A stretch of 47,449 nucleotides of DNA from positions 1-47,449 of the forward strand of contig CAIPMW010000095.1 in assembly GCA_903866255.1 (NCBI GenBank), given 5' to 3'. The notes under the pieces were generated by a model that was not told the DNA's origin, did no database searches, and saw nothing but the letters and a program-made list of their open reading frames with translations. This stretch comes from an uncultured Chlorobiaceae bacterium (GTDB lineage Bacteria; Bacteroidota; Chlorobiia; Chlorobiales; Chlorobiaceae). Shown piece after piece: positions 1-9,095 of this stretch. How positions within the stretch are numbered: position 1 is the stretch's first letter; each line of letters begins with the position of its first letter. Made by a program: the position numbers and the translations under genes.

Positions 1-36
1 TCACAAGCCGAAACAAGCAGGTCAATCAGTCAAACC

Positions 37-2958
37 ATGAAAGAAGCTCAAGTTGAAGAAGCTATGCGGCCAGGCATTGCCGAAAAGAATGCTTATCGGT
101 CAGGAGAAGCTGTGGTGCTAAAGGCCAAGCCCTCGAAACCTCAAGTCAATATATTTGTCTCTTATGCACACGAGGATATAATGCATAAAGAAGGGTTTGT
201 CAAGTTGCTCGCAAATGCTTTGGGAAATGGGGATTATGAATATTCATTTATTGGTGATGAAGCAATTCCGATCGGGGAGGAATGGCACGACTGGCTTCAG
301 GAACATTTGACACATTGTGATTTTGGGCTGCTGTTGCTTTCAACAAGCTTTACGGCCAGTGTGTATATCAAGGAATCTGAACTACCGCTTCTTCGTGAAA
401 AGTGTTTTCCTGTTGCGTTGAGACCTCTTAACCTGCAAAGTGCTTCATTGAAAGCTCTTGCACAAAAGCAGATATTTTTTTCCAAAACAGGAAAATCATT
501 TCTCGAATTGAAAGGAGTTGCTCAGAAGGATCACTTTCTCAATGATCTTGCTCGAAAAATTGAGGACCGAGTAAAGAAGCTGTTCGAAGCTGGCAAGAGT
601 ATCGTGTCTGGTGATGATCAGTCGCTTGCCGATGTTGCTGGAGTCATCGCGCGAAAAGCTGCTGAAACAGAATGGCGTGAATGTGCTCCTGAGTCGATAG
701 ATGGTATGACGCTGGATATATATCAGAAAACATACCATCACGATAGTTATGTAGTTCCGACAGGTCGTACCGGACACATCAGTCGCATTCCTGATACTTC
801 TGACCGGCGTGATACGGTAAACGCAATAGACTATATCAAAAGCTGGGCGCTTGAGTCTGATGTGCCATTTTTTGCACTTCTTGGTGACTTTGGTACCGGC
901 AAAACCTTTACCTGTCGGATGCTTGCGCGGCAGATCAATGCTTTGCATTATGACAAGCCTGAGCGCTATCCGCTCTGCATCTATATTGATATGCGGCTGG
1001 TGGCAACCCGTATTGGCCCTGAAAAGAGGATACCGAAATTGCTCAATATCCTCGAAGATGCCATTGCGAACACAAAAGATCCGCTCAATAAAAAGGAGGT
1101 AAAGCCTGAGCATATTATCCAGTTAGTGCGTGAGAACAGGGCAATGATTGTTTATGACGGTCTTGATGAAAAGACGGTTCATTTTACGCAGGAGGAGACC
1201 AACCAGTTTATTGCCGAGCTCTGGAGTATCAGGGAGATCAGGGACAAAGATGATACAAGAGAGCAGGGGAAGGTTCTGATCAGTTGCCGTACCCATTACT
1301 TCAGGGATATCTTTGAACAGAACAGACTGTTTCTTGGCCGCGACCGGGAGGGACGATCATCGTCAGAGTACCGATCCTGCACCTTGCTGCCATTTGGCGA
1401 CAATCAGATCAGGGAGTATCTGAAAAAGCGGCTTGGCAGCAGCGATGCAGAGATTGAACGAATCGTCGGGCTGTTTGAGCAAGTGCATAACCTGAAAGAG
1501 CTTGCCGGAAGACCATACACCCTCTCACTGATAACGGAGTTTATCCCCGACCTTGAAAAACTGCAAGAGGAGGGAAAGCCCATCAATACAGCACGTCTCT
1601 ATGATTTAACGGTTCAGAATACTCTCCAGCGTGATGGCGGAAAGCACGAGTTCAGTTTCGATCATAAACGGAGACTGATGAAAGCGCTTGCTCTGGAGAT
1701 ACATCGCAGAAAAGGCGCGGGCATGAAGGCAGAGATGCTTGAGGAGTGGCTCGACACCTGGCTCTATGAACATCCCGTCATCAAGGATGCCTACAGCAAC
1801 ATGAATCGTGAAACACTGAAAAAAGATCTTCGCACCGCCACCTTTATTATCCGGGAGCAGGAGAAGGAGTTTTCTTTTGCCCACACCTCCCTGCAGGAGT
1901 ATTTCTTGGCAGGCCATATTGTTGATGCCTTGGCCTTACCACCAGGGGAAATGGGGGTGCTTGCCATGGCCATGCCTTCGATCGAGACGCTGAATTTTGC
2001 TGTTGAGATGCTTGCTTTTGATAATGTGTTGCTGGAGAGTGCTCTCAGGAGTATTGAGGCTGTTCTTGAACATGCTTACCGGAAAGAGGCATCGGAACTT
2101 GCTTTGGCCCTTTGGCAGAAGCTTCTTGAGCACGGGATGAAGCTGCCCAATCCCGGAGTGGTGCATCTTGAGGATGCAGAGCTCTCAGGTTTGAAAATCA
2201 GAAATCTCGTGTTTCGCAATGGTTGTTTTGACAGGGCCAAGCTTCGAGGAACGCAGTTTGAGCATGTAAAGCTTGTTTCATCGTCGTTTAGAAAAGCCTG
2301 TTTGATCAATGCTGAATTTCTCTCTTGCCAGGTTAGTGGTGGCGATTTTTCCATGTCGGAAGCTGTCGGAAGTATCTGGCGGAACAGCAATCTACAGAAG
2401 AGCCTGTGGGATGGAGCACATCTCCGCCTTGCCTCTTTTGTTGGATGTGATCTTTCTATGAGCAGCAACTTTGGGGACATTAGTGAAACAGCATTTGCCC
2501 ACTGTACTGGTCAGGTAAACACGTTGTTGCCTGTTGCATTTCATCTTGATATTTTTACCGACCACTTGCATTCTATCTTGTCGTGCGCGATAAGTCCCGA
2601 TGGAAATTCGGTTGTGTCTGGCTCTGATGATAATACCCTGAAGGTGTGGGATGTCGCGTCAGGCACCTGCCTGATGACGCTGAGCGGCCATTCGGGTTCT
2701 GTCTTGTCGTGCGCGATAAGTCCCGATGGAAAATCGGTTGTGTCTGGCTCTTCAGATAAGACACTGAAGGTGTGGGATGTCGCTTCAGGCACCTGCCTGA
2801 TGACCATGGCAAACCTGCCGCATAATGAGACTGCGGCCTGGGATGGAGCGGCGCAAAAACTGCTCTCATCCTCCGAAGGTTCATGGCGCTGGATTGGTAT
2901 AAGTGCAGGAACCAGGCGCCTGCCCATTGAACTTCTGAACCCTGAATCGGCAACCTGA
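37..2958 (+). CDS. TIR-NACHT-pentapeptide-WD40 NLR-like protein (5' end may lie outside window)
   Basis: This is a large multidomain STAND-type protein. Residues about 36-170 look like a TIR domain (VNIFVSYAHED at the start, a later ESEL segment). A NACHT-type NTPase follows, with Walker A GDFGTGKT at residues 283-290 and Walker B-like AMIVYDGLDE at 369-378. Residues about 705-830 resemble pentapeptide repeats (alternating A-x-L/F layers), and two WD40 units lie at about 848-930. Proteins joining TIR to NACHT with a repeat sensor are known in bacterial antiphage immunity, where ligand sensing activates the TIR domain, often as an NADase; that role is inferred here. No stop interrupts the frame between base 1 and the ATG at 37, and no clear ribosome site precedes that ATG, so the true start may be upstream of the window. 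Two WD40 units are too few for a normal propeller. Confidence 0.85.
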   Translation: MKEAQVEEAMRPGIAEKNAYRSGEAVVLKAKPSKPQVNIFVSYAHEDIMHKEGFVKLLANALGNGDYEYSFIGDEAIPIGEEWHDWLQEHLTHCDFGLLLLSTSFTASVYIKESELPLLREKCFPVALRPLNLQSASLKALAQKQIFFSKTGKSFLELKGVAQKDHFLNDLARKIEDRVKKLFEAGKSIVSGDDQSLADVAGVIARKAAETEWRECAPESIDGMTLDIYQKTYHHDSYVVPTGRTGHISRIPDTSDRRDTVNAIDYIKSWALESDVPFFALLGDFGTGKTFTCRMLARQINALHYDKPERYPLCIYIDMRLVATRIGPEKRIPKLLNILEDAIANTKDPLNKKEVKPEHIIQLVRENRAMIVYDGLDEKTVHFTQEETNQFIAELWSIREIRDKDDTREQGKVLISCRTHYFRDIFEQNRLFLGRDREGRSSSEYRSCTLLPFGDNQIREYLKKRLGSSDAEIERIVGLFEQVHNLKELAGRPYTLSLITEFIPDLEKLQEEGKPINTARLYDLTVQNTLQRDGGKHEFSFDHKRRLMKALALEIHRRKGAGMKAEMLEEWLDTWLYEHPVIKDAYSNMNRETLKKDLRTATFIIREQEKEFSFAHTSLQEYFLAGHIVDALALPPGEMGVLAMAMPSIETLNFAVEMLAFDNVLLESALRSIEAVLEHAYRKEASELALALWQKLLEHGMKLPNPGVVHLEDAELSGLKIRNLVFRNGCFDRAKLRGTQFEHVKLVSSSFRKACLINAEFLSCQVSGGDFSMSEAVGSIWRNSNLQKSLWDGAHLRLASFVGCDLSMSSNFGDISETAFAHCTGQVNTLLPVAFHLDIFTDHLHSILSCAISPDGNSVVSGSDDNTLKVWDVASGTCLMTLSGHSGSVLSCAISPDGKSVVSGSSDKTLKVWDVASGTCLMTMANLPHNETAAWDGAAQKLLSSSEGSWRWIGISAGTRRLPIELLNPESAT
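2577..2805 (+). repeat. 126-bp tandem WD40-coding repeat, two copies
   Basis: Two copies of a 42-codon unit start at 2577 and 2703. Over roughly the first 100 bases they differ at only about 7 positions, including silent sites. The second copy loses similarity after about 2805. Such nucleotide identity points to recent unit duplication or gene conversion rather than old divergence. Confidence 0.85.
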
Positions 2959-3023
2959 ATAGTTATTCGCCTCAGTTCCCTATATTCAGAAAACAGCAGG
3001 CATTCGTTCATCACCATTTCCTC

Positions 3024-5405
3024 ATGAACCCCACCACCCTCAAAAAGCTCGAATTCGACAAAGTCGCCCATTACGCCGCCCGGCTCTGCCTCTCGGCGAT
3101 GGGGCGCGACCAGCTTCTTGCAGCCGTCCCGCAAAGAGAGCGGCAGGCGCTTGTAACGGAGCTTGAGCGTCTGCTTGAGTTGCGCAATCTGCTTCAGGAG
3201 GGCATGGCGCATCCCTTCTCCTATCTGCCCGACACCCGTCCGCTGCTGAAAAAGCTGGAACTGCTGGGGAGCTACCTGGAGACGGAGGAGTTGCAGGATA
3301 TTTACCATCTCCTCTTTTCATCGGTGCAGTTGCGGAAGTTCATGGCGCTGAACCGCGAGGTCTATCCGCTGCTCAATGAGTTTACCCGGCAGATCTGGCT
3401 TGAGAGCGCTCTTCAGGCGGGGATTCGCCGGATTATTGATGAGCAGGGGAGGGTGCGCGATACGGCGAGTGATGCGCTTCTGATGATTCGGGGAGAGTTG
3501 CTGAGCAGTCGTGAACTGATTCGCCGGAGAATGGAGCGGCTGCTTCGCCGCTCCCAGGAGAGTGGCTGGCTGATGGAGGAGAGGGTTGCGGTCAAGAATG
3601 GCCGTCTCACGCTTGGCTTGAAGGTGGAGTACAAGTACAAGATTGCCGGGTATATCCAGGATTACTCCGGCTCGGGGCAGACGGTCTTTATTGAGCCCGC
3701 GGAGACGCTGGAGATCAGTAACCGCATTCAGGATTTGGAGATCAGCGAGCGGCGGGAGATTGAGCGCATTCTGAAGGCGATGACGGAGGAGATTCGGCTT
3801 GAGCTGGGCAATCTTTGTCACAATGAGGCGCTGTTGGCGGCCTTTGATGCCCTCTATGGACGGGCGCGGTTTGCGGTTGAAACTCATGCGGTGCTGCCAT
3901 CCATTACGGAAGGGCAGGCGCTTCGCATTGTGAAGGGGTACCATCCCTGGCTGCTGATTTCGCATCGTCAAAAGGAGGTGCAGCCTCTTGAGCTGATTCT
4001 GGATGAGGAGGAGCGGGTGCTGGTGATCTCGGGCCCCAACGCTGGCGGAAAGTCGGTGGCGATGAAGAGCGCCGGGCTCCTCTGCTGTATGCTGGTTCAC
4101 GGCTATCTGCTCCCTTGCAGCGAGAGCTCGGTGTTCCCTCTTTTCCGCGATATTTTTATCGAAATTGGCGATGACCAGTCGATTGAAAATGATCTCTCCA
4201 CCTTCAGCTCCCATCTTGGCGCTATAAAGACAATTCTTGATGGCGCTGGCAGTCGCGATCTGGTGCTGATTGACGAACTTTGTGCTGGCACCGATGTGGA
4301 GGAGGGGGGAGCCATTGCCCGTGCGGTGATTGAGGAGCTGCTCAATCGCTCCACCAAGACCATTGTCACCACCCACCTTGGTGAATTGAAGGCCTATGCC
4401 CATGAGCGGGAGGGTGTGGTGAACGGCGCGATGGAGTTTGACCGGGCGGAGCTTCAGCCCACCTTCAGGTTTGTCAAGGGGCTACCTGGCAACAGTTTTG
4501 CCTTTGCCATGATGAAGCGGATGGGCTTTGCGGGGAAAATGGTTGAACGGGCCTCCTCCTTTATGCTGCATGAGCGCATCGGGCTCGACCGGATGCTTGA
4601 TGACCTGAGTCGCCTTTTTGAAGAGAACCGCATTGTGAAGCAGCAGCTTGAGGTAGAGAAGGCGGAGAGTGAGAAAAAAGCATTCGCACTGCAGCAGGCG
4701 GAGACGGCGTTTGAACAGAAGCGCCGGGCGCACAAGCTTGGAGCATCGCGGGAGCTGCAGAGGGAGCTGGAGCTGGCCCGACAGGAGATTCGCGAGATTC
4801 TGCAGGAGGTTAAAGCTGCTCCGGCCGACGATAAAAAGGTGCACGAGGCACGGAAAAAACTTGGCATCAAAATACAGCAGACCGAAAAGAGTGCATCGCT
4901 GCTGCGAGCCAGAGCTGAAGCTGCGGCCAAAGTTGATCGTACTATCCGTCCGGGCGACCTTGTCAGTATTCTCGATACCAATACCTCCGGTGAGGTTGAG
5001 AGCATTAACGGTGAGAGTGTGGTGGTGCTGTGCGGCAATTTCAGGTTGACCACGGCGCTGAAAAATCTTGAAAAGAGCTCAAAAACACAGGTGAAAAAGA
5101 GTCTGCGGCTGCCTGAACCGAGGCCGAAGAAAAGCTCCTGGTCGGCCATGACATCGGGTATTGAGTCAACTAAAATTGATGTGCGGGGGTTGACCGCTGA
5201 TGAGGCGACGCTGAAAATCGAGAGATTTCTTGACACCATGCGCCTGAACCGCATCTATGCAGCGATGATTCTGCATGGCAAGGGGACAGGATCGCTTCGC
5301 AAAAGAACAGCGGAGTGTTTGCAGCAGCATCCGGCGGTAAAGAGCTTTCGACTTGGCGAATGGGGTGAAGGTGGTGATGGGGTGACCTTTGTGGAGCTGG
5401 AGTGA
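3024..5405 (+). CDS. mutS2: MutS2 family endonuclease
   Basis: A 793-aa protein, the usual size for MutS2. The ABC-type ATPase domain carries Walker A GPNAGGKS at residues 337-344 and a signature region with LVLIDELCAGTD. A long coiled-coil-rich stretch follows at about 520-640. The C-terminus, from about residue 717, is an Smr nuclease domain with the IDVRG and HGKGTGSLR motifs. MutS2 lacks the mismatch-recognition domain of MutS. In other bacteria it has been linked to suppression of homologous recombination or to rescue of collided ribosomes, and the sequence does not say which applies here. The gene stands alone after the TIR-NACHT gene. The ATG at 3024 has no obvious Shine-Dalgarno sequence. 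Confidence 0.96.
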   Translation: MNPTTLKKLEFDKVAHYAARLCLSAMGRDQLLAAVPQRERQALVTELERLLELRNLLQEGMAHPFSYLPDTRPLLKKLELLGSYLETEELQDIYHLLFSSVQLRKFMALNREVYPLLNEFTRQIWLESALQAGIRRIIDEQGRVRDTASDALLMIRGELLSSRELIRRRMERLLRRSQESGWLMEERVAVKNGRLTLGLKVEYKYKIAGYIQDYSGSGQTVFIEPAETLEISNRIQDLEISERREIERILKAMTEEIRLELGNLCHNEALLAAFDALYGRARFAVETHAVLPSITEGQALRIVKGYHPWLLISHRQKEVQPLELILDEEERVLVISGPNAGGKSVAMKSAGLLCCMLVHGYLLPCSESSVFPLFRDIFIEIGDDQSIENDLSTFSSHLGAIKTILDGAGSRDLVLIDELCAGTDVEEGGAIARAVIEELLNRSTKTIVTTHLGELKAYAHEREGVVNGAMEFDRAELQPTFRFVKGLPGNSFAFAMMKRMGFAGKMVERASSFMLHERIGLDRMLDDLSRLFEENRIVKQQLEVEKAESEKKAFALQQAETAFEQKRRAHKLGASRELQRELELARQEIREILQEVKAAPADDKKVHEARKKLGIKIQQTEKSASLLRARAEAAAKVDRTIRPGDLVSILDTNTSGEVESINGESVVVLCGNFRLTTALKNLEKSSKTQVKKSLRLPEPRPKKSSWSAMTSGIESTKIDVRGLTADEATLKIERFLDTMRLNRIYAAMILHGKGTGSLRKRTAECLQQHPAVKSFRLGEWGEGGDGVTFVELE

Positions 5406-5487
5406 GTGGAGTCAGTGCGCATTTTTTTGCAGGGCACAGTCTGGAAGTGAGTCGGCAGCAGCACTTTCGAGAATCTCTTTTCAGCGA

Positions 5488-5505
5488 TTGAAAAAGCGCT
5501 TTCAA
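5488..5505. promoter_or_regulatory. inverted repeat between mutS2 and pgsA
   Basis: TTGAAA and TTTCAA arms flank a 6-base spacer in the 171-base gap between mutS2 and pgsA. No T-tract follows, so it is not a typical terminator. It could be an operator or chance. Confidence 0.2.
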
Positions 5506-5576
5506 AACTGTATCTTGAGGCGAGTGGAAGAGTCACGCTCTTGACGTGATAATGTTATTATTAAATACAGCGGGGC

Positions 5577-6188
5577 TTGAAAGACAAGTATCTGACCATA
5601 CCCAACCAGTTGACCGCTTTGCGGATTCTGCTTGTTCCTGTTTTTGTGGCGTTACTGCTGCAGTCCGATCCCTATTTCAAGCTGTTCGGGGTTGTTGTTT
5701 TTGTGGTGGCCTCTCTTACTGATATCTATGACGGTTATCATGCCCGCAAATACGGTGTTGAGACACGTCTTGGTGCTTTTCTGGATCCTCTTGCCGATAA
5801 ATTGCTGATTACAGCGGCCTTCCTGCTCTATGTCTGGATGGGTTATCTGGTGCTCTGGATGGTGATTTTGGTCGTGATCCGCGATGTTGTAGTGACCGCG
5901 CTTCGGGTGTATGCCGAATATAAAAACAGACCGGTGGTGACCAGTGTTGAGGCGAAGTATAAAACTCTGGCGCAAAATATTCTGGTCTATCTGATTATGG
6001 TGCTTATTCTCATGAAGGAGGCTGCTTTTTTTGGCCCGAGGCTGGCGGTGACGGTGAACCAGTTTCTTCTCTCCGACTCACTCTATTATATCATGCTGGT
6101 GGTGACTCTCTTTACGGTCTATACCGGAGTCTCTTATCTGGTCAGCAACTGGAGCACCTACTTTCAGAAATCGCTGGAGGGTCGCTGA
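5577..6188 (+). CDS. pgsA: CDP-diacylglycerol-glycerol-3-phosphate 3-phosphatidyltransferase
   Basis: A 203-aa integral membrane protein of the CDP-alcohol phosphatidyltransferase family. The signature DGYHAR, nine residues, then GAFLDPLAD (pattern DG-x2-AR-x8/9-G-x3-D-x3-D) is complete. Several hydrophobic segments surround it. The enzyme condenses CDP-diacylglycerol with glycerol-3-phosphate to make phosphatidylglycerophosphate at the cytoplasmic membrane. The best start is a TTG at 5577, giving the usual N-terminus just before the first membrane segment; no in-frame ATG lies close by. It sits 7 bases upstream of pgpA, the next enzyme of the pathway, which supports PgsA over other family members. 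Phosphatidylglycerol is a major lipid of photosynthetic membranes. Confidence 0.93.
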   Translation: MKDKYLTIPNQLTALRILLVPVFVALLLQSDPYFKLFGVVVFVVASLTDIYDGYHARKYGVETRLGAFLDPLADKLLITAAFLLYVWMGYLVLWMVILVVIRDVVVTALRVYAEYKNRPVVTSVEAKYKTLAQNILVYLIMVLILMKEAAFFGPRLAVTVNQFLLSDSLYYIMLVVTLFTVYTGVSYLVSNWSTYFQKSLEGR

Positions 6189-6195
6189 GGTTATC

Positions 6196-6669
6196 ATGCG
6201 ACTTGCTGCCAAAATTCTCTCCACTTGTTTCGGAATCGGGTATTTTCCTGTAGCGCCCGGGACGGTAACAAGTATTGTGGCAGTTCTCTGCTATTATTTT
6301 ATCCCCATACTTCACGAGCCGACGCTCCTTTTCTCCCTTGTTGTGCTGTGCAGTGCCGTCGGTGTCTGGTCAGGAACGCTGATGGAAACGGAATTCGGAG
6401 AGGATCCCTCGATTGTGACTATTGATGAACTTGCCGGACAGTGGCTGGCACTCGCTTTTTTGCCTGAAGGGTGGTTGCCAGCCCTGCTATCGCTTGCCTT
6501 TTTCCGCTATTTCGATATAGCAAAGCCCGGGCCTGTCGATGCAGTCCAGCGATTCCCCGGTGGCTGGGGCATCATGGCAGATGATCTGCTCGCCGGGTTG
6601 TTTGCCAATCTTGCCGTGCAGGGTGTGCTGCTTCTCTTCAAGGGATTTTACCTCTGGGTGGCCGTGTAA
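6196..6669 (+). CDS. pgpA: phosphatidylglycerophosphatase A
   Basis: A 157-aa membrane protein with the PgpA family blocks: APGTVTS near the N-terminus, TIDELAGQW in the middle, and FRYFDIAKPGP followed by GGWGIMADDLLAG towards the C-terminus. It removes the terminal phosphate from phosphatidylglycerophosphate, giving phosphatidylglycerol. It starts 7 bases after pgsA, so the two are very likely cotranscribed and cover consecutive steps. Its 3' end overlaps the 3' end of the convergent dxs by 22 bases, so both C-terminal codon sets share DNA and no room remains for a separate terminator between them. Confidence 0.94.
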   Translation: MRLAAKILSTCFGIGYFPVAPGTVTSIVAVLCYYFIPILHEPTLLFSLVVLCSAVGVWSGTLMETEFGEDPSIVTIDELAGQWLALAFLPEGWLPALLSLAFFRYFDIAKPGPVDAVQRFPGGWGIMADDLLAGLFANLAVQGVLLLFKGFYLWVAV

Positions 6670-8573
6670 AACCGTTTGATGTTTTCCATCATTGTTGGGG
6701 TGTCGAAGCCGATCTGCCGGTAAAGATTGTTCATATCTCCGTGGCATACAAAGGCATCGGGCAGCGCCACTTTCAGCACAGGATGGTGCTGCCCTGTGGC
6801 ATTGAGGTGGTCAATCACCGCGCTGCCCAGCCCCCCGATTGCGCTGTTCTCCTCAATGACGGCAAAATGGGTTGAGCGGGATACCAGCGTGTCAATCACT
6901 TCAGTGTCGAGCGGTTTGAGGAATCTCATGTTGACAACGGTGGCGTTGATGCCCTCTTTTTCCAGAAAAGAGGCAACTTGAACTGCTTTTACCACCATAT
7001 TTCCGATCGCCAGAAGCGTCAGCCCCTCTCCTTGACGGATAATCTCCGCTTTTCCGACAGGAAGCGATGTAAAGTTTTTTCGGAGGGTGACACCGGTGCC
7101 GTTGCCCCTTGGATAGCGGATGGCAACTGGTCCGGTTATGTCATAAAGCGCGGTGTAGAGCATATCGCGCAGCTCCTGCTCATCCGCCGGGGCCATGACA
7201 ACAAGCCCGGGTACGCTGTTGAGATAGGAGAGGTCGAAAGAGCCGTGGTGCGTCGGGCCATCCTCGCCTACAAGGCCAGCGCGGTCAATGGCAAAGACAA
7301 CATGAAGCTTTTGCAAGGCCACATCGTGGATGAGTTGGTCATAAGCTCGCTGGAGAAAGGTGGAGTAGACACCGAAAACGGGTTTCAATCCCTGCGTGGC
7401 CAGCCCTGCGGCAAAGGTGACAGCATGACCTTCAGCAATGCCGACATCATAAAAGCGATGCGGCAGGGCGTTCTGAAAGAGGTCGAGCGAAGTGCCGCTC
7501 GGCATGGCGGCGGTAATGGCGGTAATCCTGATATCATTCTGGGCAAGCTCTACCAGCGCTTCACCAAAGATCTCCTGATATTTTGGCGGGAGAGAGCCGT
7601 CGGCAACCTTCAGGTTTTTACCTGTTGTGGTATCGAAACCGCCGCTGTGGGCGTGCCACTTGCTCTGATTCTCCTCGGCAGGCTTGAACCCTTTGCCTTT
7701 GGTGGTGATGACATGCAGCAGTTTTGGATGGGGAAGCGACTGCATCTCCTTGAGCGCCTTCACAAGCTGCTCCATGTTGTGGCCATCAATCGGCCCAAAA
7801 TATCTCAGCCCCAGCGCCTCAAAAAATGCTCCCGGAGTCAATGCAGCCTTGAATCCATCCTCAAGCTTGCGAAGAGCCTTTTTTGCCTTCTCGCCAAGAT
7901 CATTGTTGATCATGGAGATAGACTGCCAGAGCAGTGTGCGGGCCTTGTTGTAAGTTTTGTTGAGGGTCACGTTGATCAGATGGGTTCTGAGGCCGCCAGT
8001 ACTTGGCGAGATGGCCATCTGGTTGTCGTTGAGAATGACAAGAACGTCACTTTTCAGATCTCCGAGGTGGTTCATGGCCTCAAATGCCATGCCGCCGGTC
8101 ATGCTGCCATCTCCAATGACGGCAATAACTTTCTCTTTGCTTCCACTCAGTTCTGCTCCAACAGCGATTCCTGCGGCTGCAGAAATTGAGGTTGATGCGT
8201 GCCCCACCCCAAAAGCGTCATGAGGGCTCTCTGATCTTTTGGGAAAACCGGCAAGTCCATTGTATTGACGATTGGTCTGCATCAGCTCTCTTCTTCCGGT
8301 AAGGATTTTATGCACATAAGCCTGGTGCCCTACATCCCATATTATTTTGTCGTGAGGAGTGCTGTAGACATGATGCAGCGCCACCGTCAGCTCAACGACA
8401 CCAAGGCTCGATCCAAAATGGCCGCCATTGACTGAAACAAGACTGATGACTTCGTTCCGGCACTCATCTGCCACCGCCTGAAGTTCCGCAATTGAAAGTT
8501 TTTTGAGATCACCGGGCGAATTGATTTCGGGCAGATGAGGCAAGCGCTGTGCTACAGGAATTGAATCAGGCAT
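6648..8573 (-). CDS. dxs: 1-deoxy-D-xylulose-5-phosphate synthase
   Basis: A 641-aa thiamine-diphosphate enzyme that condenses pyruvate with glyceraldehyde-3-phosphate, the first step of the MEP isoprenoid pathway. It shows the N-terminal GGHFGSSLGVVE block at about residue 50, the TPP-binding GDGSMTGG at 154-161 with the downstream ND asparagine, and the transketolase-type pyrimidine-binding segment DRAGLVGEDGPTHHG. Length matches the family. In a phototroph it would feed carotenoid, quinone and bacteriochlorophyll side-chain synthesis. It lies downstream of yjbQ on the same strand with an 83-base gap, so cotranscription with yjbQ and the GH13 gene is possible. The 3' end overlaps pgpA. Confidence 0.97.
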   Translation of the reverse strand: MPDSIPVAQRLPHLPEINSPGDLKKLSIAELQAVADECRNEVISLVSVNGGHFGSSLGVVELTVALHHVYSTPHDKIIWDVGHQAYVHKILTGRRELMQTNRQYNGLAGFPKRSESPHDAFGVGHASTSISAAAGIAVGAELSGSKEKVIAVIGDGSMTGGMAFEAMNHLGDLKSDVLVILNDNQMAISPSTGGLRTHLINVTLNKTYNKARTLLWQSISMINNDLGEKAKKALRKLEDGFKAALTPGAFFEALGLRYFGPIDGHNMEQLVKALKEMQSLPHPKLLHVITTKGKGFKPAEENQSKWHAHSGGFDTTTGKNLKVADGSLPPKYQEIFGEALVELAQNDIRITAITAAMPSGTSLDLFQNALPHRFYDVGIAEGHAVTFAAGLATQGLKPVFGVYSTFLQRAYDQLIHDVALQKLHVVFAIDRAGLVGEDGPTHHGSFDLSYLNSVPGLVVMAPADEQELRDMLYTALYDITGPVAIRYPRGNGTGVTLRKNFTSLPVGKAEIIRQGEGLTLLAIGNMVVKAVQVASFLEKEGINATVVNMRFLKPLDTEVIDTLVSRSTHFAVIEENSAIGGLGSAVIDHLNATGQHHPVLKVALPDAFVCHGDMNNLYRQIGFDTPTMMENIKRFYTATQR

Positions 8574-8656
8574 GGTGTTTCAGGGCTTCAGGTTAATTCA
8601 TACACTATAACTGTAACCATGCTTGAGCCTTCCCCGTTCCTTGCATATCCTGTAAT

Positions 8657-9082
8657 CTATATTCCTGAAATCTGCAGGAGAATAGTTCTCGCAGTGCGAG
8701 GGCCGTCAAGTTCAACGAAAAAGATTGACTGCCACTCTCCAAGCAGCATCTTCCCTTCTGAAAAAGGAATCGTTTCCGAGCTGTTCATAAAGAGCCCGAG
8801 TAGATGGGCATGGGCATTGTGGCGCCCGTCGACTGGATTGAGATTATGCAGGTAGTTGCCATCTTTGGGAACAAGTCGCTTGAGAAAGGTCTCCATGTCT
8901 TCTAAAAGATGCTCCTCTTTTTCATTGATGTTAATGAATGCTGTGGTATGCCGGCTTATGACGGTGATCTGTCCTCGCGTGAGTCCCACAGAGGCAAGAG
9001 CAGCCCTTACCTCTGTGGTAACGTCGATGATTTCAATTGGCCTCGTGGTATGAACCGTGATAGTGTGTGTTGTAACTTGCAT
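8657..9082 (-). CDS. YjbQ family protein (UPF0047)
   Basis: A 141-aa protein covering the whole YjbQ/UPF0047 family. Conserved segments are visible: HTTAFININE in the first half, a central NAHAHLLGL histidine cluster, the LGEWQSIFFVELDGPR block and a short C-terminal tail. Members are small cytoplasmic trimers with a metal-binding histidine site. A weak thiamine-phosphate synthase activity has been reported for the family, but the physiological role is not settled. It starts 13 bases after the end of the GH13 gene on the same strand, so the pair is probably one transcript. Confidence 0.9.
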   Translation of the reverse strand: MQVTTHTITVHTTRPIEIIDVTTEVRAALASVGLTRGQITVISRHTTAFININEKEEHLLEDMETFLKRLVPKDGNYLHNLNPVDGRHNAHAHLLGLFMNSSETIPFSEGKMLLGEWQSIFFVELDGPRTARTILLQISGI

Positions 9083-9095
9083 AAAATAATTGTAC

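Noticed and set aside
3318-4403. Open frame of 361 codons opposite mutS2
   Set aside because: Antisense shadow of a well-conserved gene with P-loop and Smr motifs.
6978-8189. Open frame of 403 codons on the plus strand opposite dxs
   Set aside because: dxs motifs are complete on the minus strand; the plus-strand product shows no recognisable motif and starts inside dxs.
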